11,494 nt of DNA from JBGPTK01 sp041497605 (GTDB lineage Bacteria > Acidobacteriota > Terriglobia > Acidiferrales > UBA7541). This document shows, piece by piece, positions 7,063 through 11,494 of this stretch. Position 1 is the stretch's first letter. Each line of letters opens with the position of its first letter. The notes beneath the pieces were generated by a model. It made no database searches, had not been told where the DNA came from, and was given only the letters and a program-made list of their open reading frames with translations. A program made the translations under genes and the position numbers. The DNA lies in the NCBI GenBank assembly GCA_041497605.1, contig JBGQGW010000122.1, positions 1 through 11,494 on the forward strand. Direction: 5' to 3'.

Positions 7063-7845
7063 ATGAAGCCCTCAAGTGTTGTACGACAGCAACAGGGAGA
7101 AAGACCGGCAGCGAAGAATGGTTGGGCGCCAGTTCTTTACATCAATGCTCCGGCGAAGACCGTTGCTTTGGCTCCCTTGGAACAAATCAAGGCGGAGAGT
7201 TACCTGAATCGAGCGTACTCATATTTGAAAAAATATTCCACCCAGGGTCTAAAGGTGGTTCAATCTCAGTCAACTCTAAGAAATGACGTCGATGAGCAAG
7301 CGGAAAATGTTTTGATGTCTCTCGCCCGGAGCATCGAGGCGAAAGACCCGTACATGGAAGGCCATGGGGCCAGACTTTCGCAATATGCAGTGTGTATAGG
7401 GGAAAGCCTGCGCCTGGGAAGTGTGCATATTCGCGCCCTGCGGTTCGCCGGCGTGTTGCACGATGTGGGCAAAGTGGCGGTCCCCGACGAGATTCTTCTA
7501 AAACCCGGGCCCCTTACGGCGGCCGAGCGGGCAATCGTGGAGCAACATCCGCTGATCGGGGAACAGATTTGCACGCCAATGAAATCGTTCAGCGCGGTGC
7601 TTCCCATCATCCGGCATCACCACGAACGTTTTGACGGGACCGGTTACCCCGATCGTCTGGCAGCAGAAGCGATTCCGTTAACAGCCCGAATCGTGCAAGT
7701 TGTCGATATCTACGATGCCTTGACGACAGATCGCCCTTATCGCCAGGCCATGACGCAGCGCGACGCTTTCAAACTGATGCGGCTGGAAGCTGCTCGCGGT
7801 TGGCTGGATTCAAATCTTCTGGGCAGATTTGAACGTTTAGTCTGA
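7063..7845 (+). CDS. HD-GYP domain protein (probable cyclic-di-GMP phosphodiesterase)
   Basis: HD-GYP proteins hydrolyse cyclic di-GMP to pGpG or GMP and so affect motility and biofilm. From the ATG at 7063 the product is 260 residues. The HD-GYP domain (about 78-260) has the metal and signature residues: H101 in EGHGARL, H133-D134 in LHDVGK, H162 in EQHP, H185-H186 in RHHHE, GTGYP (192-196) and D215 in VVDIYDALT, then RPYR. The first ~75 residues match no receiver, GAF or PAS domain I can recognise, so the input signal is unknown; most family members carry such a sensor. The frame is open back to 6958, but the upstream codons look non-coding and an AGAGG site sits about 5 nt before 7063, so this start is preferred. 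The gene ends 145 bp before hrcA and appears to stand alone. Confidence 0.88.
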   Translation: MKPSSVVRQQQGERPAAKNGWAPVLYINAPAKTVALAPLEQIKAESYLNRAYSYLKKYSTQGLKVVQSQSTLRNDVDEQAENVLMSLARSIEAKDPYMEGHGARLSQYAVCIGESLRLGSVHIRALRFAGVLHDVGKVAVPDEILLKPGPLTAAERAIVEQHPLIGEQICTPMKSFSAVLPIIRHHHERFDGTGYPDRLAAEAIPLTARIVQVVDIYDALTTDRPYRQAMTQRDAFKLMRLEAARGWLDSNLLGRFERLV

Positions 7846-7942
7846 ATTTTCCCTGTAGAGAACAACTCATCTAGAATTCACCCGGCGAGCGCCACGAGCA
7901 GATGGTCCGTTGCGCGCATCGGTCCGTCGGCTGCAGCTTAGG

Positions 7943-7971
7943 TTGACGCTTGCCTTCACCACGATTAAACT
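7943..7971 (+). promoter_or_regulatory. Sigma70-type promoter for the hrcA-grpE-dnaJ cluster
   Basis: TTGACG (7943-7948, 5 of 6), a 17-bp spacer and TAAACT (7966-7971, 4 of 6) are positioned just upstream of hrcA. Transcription would start near 7978. No CIRCE operator (TTAGCACTC, 9 bp, GAGTGCTAA) is seen on or near it; only a 4-bp AACT/AGTT inverted repeat overlaps the -10 end. It is the same hexamer layout as the promoter at 3029-3057. Confidence 0.55.
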
Positions 7972-7990
7972 TCAATAGTTAGGGTTTCTG

Positions 7991-9094
7991 ATGCCGCCAG
8001 GCGATCGAGCTGCGCGGCAAAGGAATCCCGCAAGAGCTCCAGCGAGGAGTCTGGTCCTGCAAGTGAAGCGGAATCAACAAATTCTAGCGGATATCGTGCG
8101 CACCTACATCGAGACGGGTGAGCCTGTCTCCTCGCGCGCCATTTCAAAGCTCCACGGGGAAGCGCTTAGCGCCGCGACCATCCGCAATGTGATGGCGGAC
8201 CTGGAGGATGAGGGGTATCTATTCCAACCGCACACTTCCGCTGGACGGGTTCCCACGGCGACAGCCTATCGATTTTTCGTGGAGCAGGTGGCCGTGCCGG
8301 GAACTGCCAGCTTGCAAGACCGCGAATGGATTCGCCGGGAGCTTGCGGCGGCGGAGACTCCGGAAGCCCTGATGGAACGGGCCAGTAAGGTGCTGGCAAC
8401 AGTTTCGCGCGGGCTAGGAATTATCGTGTCGCCGCCGCTGGCGCGCACCGCCGTGGAACATTTGCGATTCATTCTGCTTCCGGATACTCGAGTGCTGGTG
8501 ATCCTGGTGGGCACAGGAGGGCTGACGCGGGACAAAATTGTTCGCCCGGAGCGAGCGTTCGCTCAAGCTGAACTCGATACGACCGCCGAGTACCTGAATA
8601 GCCACTACGGCGGCTGGACTTTGGAAGCGATTCGCGCGGATCTGAAGGCGCTGCTGGCCAAGGACCGTGAGCGGTATCAGAAGATGGCCTCGGGAGCGTT
8701 GCAACTATGCGATTCGCGCCTGCTGGGCGAGGATAGCGAGCGCCAAGTTTACATCGAGGGCGCCGCGCAGATCACGGCTGCACCCGAATTTGCCGATCAG
8801 CATCAAATCGGGGAACTGCTTTATGCAATCGAAGAGCGTGGCCGGTTGGTTGCCCTGTTGAACGGATGCATCGAAGCGCCTGAAGCGGTACACGTCGAGT
8901 TCGGCATCAAAGAGATATCGACGGCGGGCCAGCATCTGGCGCTGGTCAGCGCGCCGTACACCCTCGACGACCAGGCTCAGGGCACCATGGGAATTCTGGC
9001 GCCCATGCGCATGCACTACGAGCGGGTGATTACCGCGGTGGCCTTTATGGCCGAGCTCTTGGGGGAAAGCCTGCGAGGTGAAAACAAGCCGTGA
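7991..9094 (+). CDS. hrcA: Heat-inducible transcription repressor HrcA
   Basis: HrcA represses chaperone genes by binding CIRCE operators, and its activity is tuned by GroEL. The product is 367 residues from the ATG at 7991. The winged helix-turn-helix (about 26-90) contains SAATIRNVMADLEDEGYL (60-77) and the HTSAGRVPTATAYRFFV stretch (81-97), both highly typical. The GAF-like dimerisation region follows, ending with the conserved GTMGILAPMRMHYERVI segment. The family is usually near 340-350 residues. A GTG at 8063 (codon 25), with GAGGAG 13 nt upstream, would give 343 residues and remove a basic, Ala/Arg-rich extension. The upstream ATG has only a weak AGGG and lies about 13 nt from the predicted transcription start, so the true start is uncertain. 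The stop overlaps the grpE start by 4 nt (GTGA). Confidence 0.95.
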   Translation: MPPGDRAARQRNPARAPARSLVLQVKRNQQILADIVRTYIETGEPVSSRAISKLHGEALSAATIRNVMADLEDEGYLFQPHTSAGRVPTATAYRFFVEQVAVPGTASLQDREWIRRELAAAETPEALMERASKVLATVSRGLGIIVSPPLARTAVEHLRFILLPDTRVLVILVGTGGLTRDKIVRPERAFAQAELDTTAEYLNSHYGGWTLEAIRADLKALLAKDRERYQKMASGALQLCDSRLLGEDSERQVYIEGAAQITAAPEFADQHQIGELLYAIEERGRLVALLNGCIEAPEAVHVEFGIKEISTAGQHLALVSAPYTLDDQAQGTMGILAPMRMHYERVITAVAFMAELLGESLRGENKP

Positions 9095-9711
9095 AATGGC
9101 CTAATAAGGAATCGAGTAAGATCGACGTGAATGTGGATGTGGAACGGGCTGCAGCCCCGGCATCTGCTTCCGCGGACCCTGCTGCTGACGAGCAGGGAGC
9201 CGGTTCGAAGGACCGGGCACTGGCCGAGCAACTGGCGAAATTGCAATCCGAGAAGCAGGAGCTGCTGGACACATTGGTCCGGCGGCAAGCGGATTTTGAC
9301 AACTATCGCAAGCGCATCGAGCGCGACCGTCAGCAAGAGAATCGCCGGTCGGTCAATGCGTTGGTGGAAGAATTGCTCCCCGTGATGGACGCGTTCGACC
9401 GGGCCATTGCGGCTCACGACGATCCCGCCTACGTGGAGTACTCCAAGGGCCTGGAGCTGATCCGCAAGCGGTTCTGGGATGTTCTGGCAAAGCAGGGACT
9501 GGAGCGTATCGAGTCGGTGGGGAAGAATTTCGACCCCCATGTGCACCACGCCATCGAGAAGGTGGAAACGACTCAGCATCCCGATGGGACGGTCCTGGAA
9601 GAATTGCAGGCCGGCTACAAATTGCACGAACGAGTGATACGGCCGGCGATGGTGCGCGTGGCGAGCAATCCTAGCCATTTGGCCATCGCTGGGAAAGAAA
9701 GGGAAAACTAG
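9091..9711 (+). CDS. grpE: Nucleotide exchange factor GrpE (DnaK cofactor)
   Basis: GrpE dimers release ADP from DnaK and act as a thermosensor in the DnaK-DnaJ-GrpE cycle. The 206-residue product has a low-complexity Ala/Ser/Asp-rich N-terminus (about 1-40), a long helix and coiled coil (about 41-90, EQLAKLQSEKQELLDTLVRR then ADFDNYRKRIERDR), and the C-terminal beta domain (about 137-197) with NFDPHVHHAI and the signature GTVLEELQAGYKLHERVIRP. The GTG start at 9091 overlaps the hrcA stop in a GTGA. A GAGGTG site lies about 10 nt upstream inside hrcA, so translation is likely coupled. dnaJ follows after 9 nt; the usual intervening dnaK is absent. Confidence 0.96.
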   Translation: MKWPNKESSKIDVNVDVERAAAPASASADPAADEQGAGSKDRALAEQLAKLQSEKQELLDTLVRRQADFDNYRKRIERDRQQENRRSVNALVEELLPVMDAFDRAIAAHDDPAYVEYSKGLELIRKRFWDVLAKQGLERIESVGKNFDPHVHHAIEKVETTQHPDGTVLEELQAGYKLHERVIRPAMVRVASNPSHLAIAGKEREN

Positions 9712-9720
9712 TCCAGACCT

Positions 9721-10863
9721 ATGAGCGCAACAACCAAAAGAGACTATTACGAAATCCTGGGCGTCGAACGCGAAGTGACGGCGGAGCAGGTGAAGAGTGC
9801 CTACCGCAAAGCGGCGCTCAAGTGGCATCCGGATCGCAACCCCGAAAATAAGCAAGAAGCGGAAGCACGTTTTCGCGAGGCCACCGAAGCCTACACGGTG
9901 TTGAGCGATTCGCAGAAACGCGCGATGTACGATCATCATGGCCACGCGGGGCTTTCGGGCGCGAACTTCGAGACTGGCTTTAACCGCTCGATCTTCGATG
10001 AATTTCAGGATATTTTCGGCGATTTCTTCGGATTTGAAGATGTGTTCGGCGGGGGCGGCCGTGGCCGTGGCCGGGGGGCGCGCGCGCAACGTGGATCCGA
10101 TTTGCGTTACGACATGTCGCTGACGTTCGAGGAAGCGGCCACCGGGGTTTCGACGAAGATTCGCGTGCCGCGCCTGGAAACTTGCGAAATTTGCAAAGGC
10201 ACAGGAGCGAAGCCCGGCACGGGAATGTCCGTCTGCCAGCAATGCGGCGGCCGCGGCCAACTGCACTACCAGCAGGGATTTTTCGCGATCTCGCGCACCT
10301 GCGCCGCCTGTCGCGGCACGGGCCAGGTGATCCGCGATGTCTGCCAGAATTGCCGCGGGCAGGGACAGATCGAGCGCGAACGGACGATCGGCTTGCGGAT
10401 TCCCGCCGGCGTGGACACGGGAACGCGGCTGCGAATTGCAGGGGAGGGCGAGCCGGGCGTGAATAGCGGGCCGCCAGGGGACTTGTACGTTGTGCTCGAG
10501 GTGAAGGATCACCCGATCTTCGAGCGGCGGAATTCCGATTTGTTCTGCACCATCCCCATCACCGTGGCTCAGGCGGCGCTCGGCGATAAGATCGCGGTGC
10601 CGACGCTCAACGGCGAAGAACAACTCGCGATTCCCGAGGGAACGCAAAGCGGCCAGATTTTCCGCCTGAAAGGCAAGGGCTTGCCGAATCCGCACGGAGG
10701 CAAGGGCGATCTCTACGTGAACGTCCAGGTGATTACGCCGTCGAAGCTGACGCGCGAACAGAGAAGGCTGTTCGAGCAGCTTCGCGAAGTATTGAAGGTG
10801 GATAATAAGCCTGCCGCGCGGACGTCGAGCTTTTTCGATAAGGTGAAAGACATCTTCGGATAG
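9721..10863 (+). CDS. dnaJ: Chaperone DnaJ (Hsp40, type I)
   Basis: DnaJ delivers unfolded clients to DnaK and stimulates its ATPase. The 380-residue protein has every type I element: the J domain (about 8-73) with HPD at 36-38, a Gly/Phe-rich region (about 79-120) ending in an RGRGRGARAQRG run, and a zinc-binding region with four CxxCxGxG repeats (C155/C158, C172/C175, C194/C197, C208/C211). The C-terminal substrate domains follow, including GDLYVVLEVKDHPIFERR and LPNPHGGKGDLYV. Length matches the family. The ribosome site is poor: AAGGG in the grpE tail is about 20 nt away, so coupling with grpE is likely. That all four zinc motifs are intact argues it is the main DnaJ rather than a CbpA-like paralogue. 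Confidence 0.97.
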   Translation: MSATTKRDYYEILGVEREVTAEQVKSAYRKAALKWHPDRNPENKQEAEARFREATEAYTVLSDSQKRAMYDHHGHAGLSGANFETGFNRSIFDEFQDIFGDFFGFEDVFGGGGRGRGRGARAQRGSDLRYDMSLTFEEAATGVSTKIRVPRLETCEICKGTGAKPGTGMSVCQQCGGRGQLHYQQGFFAISRTCAACRGTGQVIRDVCQNCRGQGQIERERTIGLRIPAGVDTGTRLRIAGEGEPGVNSGPPGDLYVVLEVKDHPIFERRNSDLFCTIPITVAQAALGDKIAVPTLNGEEQLAIPEGTQSGQIFRLKGKGLPNPHGGKGDLYVNVQVITPSKLTREQRRLFEQLREVLKVDNKPAARTSSFFDKVKDIFG

Positions 10864-10983
10864 TTTCGTCATTCGTTCGGCAGAGTGCTCTCGCCGGATC
10901 CAAGCTTTTCCAATTAAACAAGGTCCGCTCTCCCATCTTTCTGCCAATTGAGATAGCCTGCTCCCGGAAGCGAGGGCGCCGAA

Positions 10984-11494
10984 GTGCGACGTAGGTTCTT
11001 TGTTGATCGATTTGACGGGGATAGGGCGATTCTGCGCGGAGAGACTGCGGAGCATCTGGGTCGCGTCCTGCGCGCCGAGCCGGGGCAGCTTTACGAATTG
11101 AGTGATGGACAAGCGGTCTGGCTGGGACGGATCGAAGACGTTCGCCGCGATGCGATCCGGTTCGCGCTGGTTGAGCCAATCGAGGCAATGCCGGAAGCAC
11201 TGCGCATCCGGTTATTGCTCTCGATCATTAAATTCGATCATTTCGAATGGTGCATCGAAAAGGCGACGGAACTGGGAGTTTCCGAAATTGTCCCGCTGGC
11301 AGCAGCGCGGAGCGAGAAAATGTTGATCGCAGCGGCAGAAAAGCGCTCGCGGCGCTGGGAGAAGATACTGGTCGAATCGGCTCAGCAGTCGCGGCGATTG
11401 CGTGCGCCGGCGCTAGCCCCAGTCACAAAGCTGCTTGCCTCTTTTACGGCAACCGCGAAGTCTTTCCATAATATTTTCCTGAGCGAAAATCCGG
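10984..11494 (+). CDS. rsmE: 16S rRNA (uracil1498-N3)-methyltransferase RsmE, N-terminal part (cut by window edge)
   Basis: RsmE methylates N3 of U1498 in 16S rRNA within the small subunit, using S-adenosylmethionine. Reading from a GTG at 10984, 170 codons stay open to the right edge. The N-terminal PUA-like part (RRRFFVDRFDGDRAILRGE, then EHLGRVLRAEPGQLYELSDG) and the beginning of the SPOUT domain (KFDHFEWCIEKATELGVSEI, then VPLAAARSEK) are recognisable. About 240-250 residues are usual, so the knotted SAM-binding C-terminus lies outside. The GTG is chosen because it gives the canonical RRRFF-like start and has a GAGGG site 8 nt upstream; the first ATG in frame is far inside the domain. It lies 120 bp after dnaJ, and that gap shows no clear promoter or terminator. 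The often-linked prmA is not between them. Confidence 0.9.
   Translation, partial: MRRRFFVDRFDGDRAILRGETAEHLGRVLRAEPGQLYELSDGQAVWLGRIEDVRRDAIRFALVEPIEAMPEALRIRLLLSIIKFDHFEWCIEKATELGVSEIVPLAAARSEKMLIAAAEKRSRRWEKILVESAQQSRRLRAPALAPVTKLLASFTATAKSFHNIFLSENP

Noticed and set aside
7044..7286. 80-codon plus-strand frame starting right after the 81-codon frame
   Set aside because: It overlaps the start of the HD-GYP gene in another frame and has no recognisable content.
7904..7927. GGTCCGT repeated 17 bp apart upstream of hrcA, considered as an operator
   Set aside because: Seven-base direct repeats are common in GC-rich DNA, it lies well upstream of the -35, and it bears no resemblance to CIRCE.
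10880..10890. GAGTGCTC, resembling a CIRCE half site
   Set aside because: No matching inverted half lies 9 bp away and it sits after dnaJ, not in a chaperone promoter.
10897..10908. Adjacent GGATCC and AAGCTT sites resembling a cloning linker
   Set aside because: The flanking sequence continues smoothly from dnaJ to rsmE with no vector-like sequence, so this is a chance pair of six-base sites.
9016..11112. 698-codon open frame on the minus strand
   Set aside because: It lies entirely antisense to grpE, dnaJ and the hrcA and rsmE ends, all of which are clear family members. Its product is Arg/His/Leu-rich without any motif, as expected of a shadow frame in GC-rich DNA.

Overview
The window reads as ordinary chromosomal DNA from a moderately high-GC Gram-negative bacterium. 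Gene content and protein style (anchored HtrA followed by a small peptidoglycan-binding protein, hrcA-grpE-dnaJ, LolA-like secreted protein) suggest Acidobacteriota, but that is inference from impression, not a search. I see no mobile element, CRISPR array, tRNA, rRNA or phage gene. The two edge genes, leuC on the left and rsmE on the right, are cut off.

Layout. Bases 1-602 on the minus strand are the N-terminal 200 codons of leuC (leucine biosynthesis). A 316-bp divergent region (603-918) separates it from htrA. It holds an extended -10 promoter for htrA, a candidate leuC promoter and, between them, a nested inverted-repeat structure that would lie in the leuC mRNA leader. Everything from 919 on is on the plus strand: htrA, a directly abutting peptidoglycan-binding protein gene, an aldehyde dehydrogenase behind its own sigma70-like promoter, a LolA-like secreted protein, a two-domain GNAT acetyltransferase, a 454-bp gene-poor and AT-rich gap, an HD-GYP phosphodiesterase, then the heat-shock cluster hrcA-grpE-dnaJ and the start of rsmE.

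How the genes relate. HtrA, the PG-binding protein and the LolA-like protein all point to the cell envelope. HrcA, GrpE and DnaJ form a protein-folding stress cluster: hrcA and grpE overlap by 4 nt, and grpE and dnaJ are 9 nt apart. dnaK, usually between grpE and dnaJ, is absent, and no canonical CIRCE operator is visible. rsmE (16S rRNA m3U1498 methylation) follows dnaJ, as in many bacteria, but prmA is missing from the junction. leuC, the aldehyde dehydrogenase, the acetyltransferase and the HD-GYP gene look like independent units.

For novelty, the best candidate is the structured leader upstream of leuC (669-747, minus strand): an 8-bp outer stem extended by 4 bp across a 2x2 internal loop and enclosing a second perfect 8-bp hairpin. 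The rest is mostly organisation: the dnaK-less cluster without CIRCE, the gapless htrA/PG-binding pair, and the low-GC gap before the HD-GYP gene. I did not find an obvious new defence or biosynthetic system.
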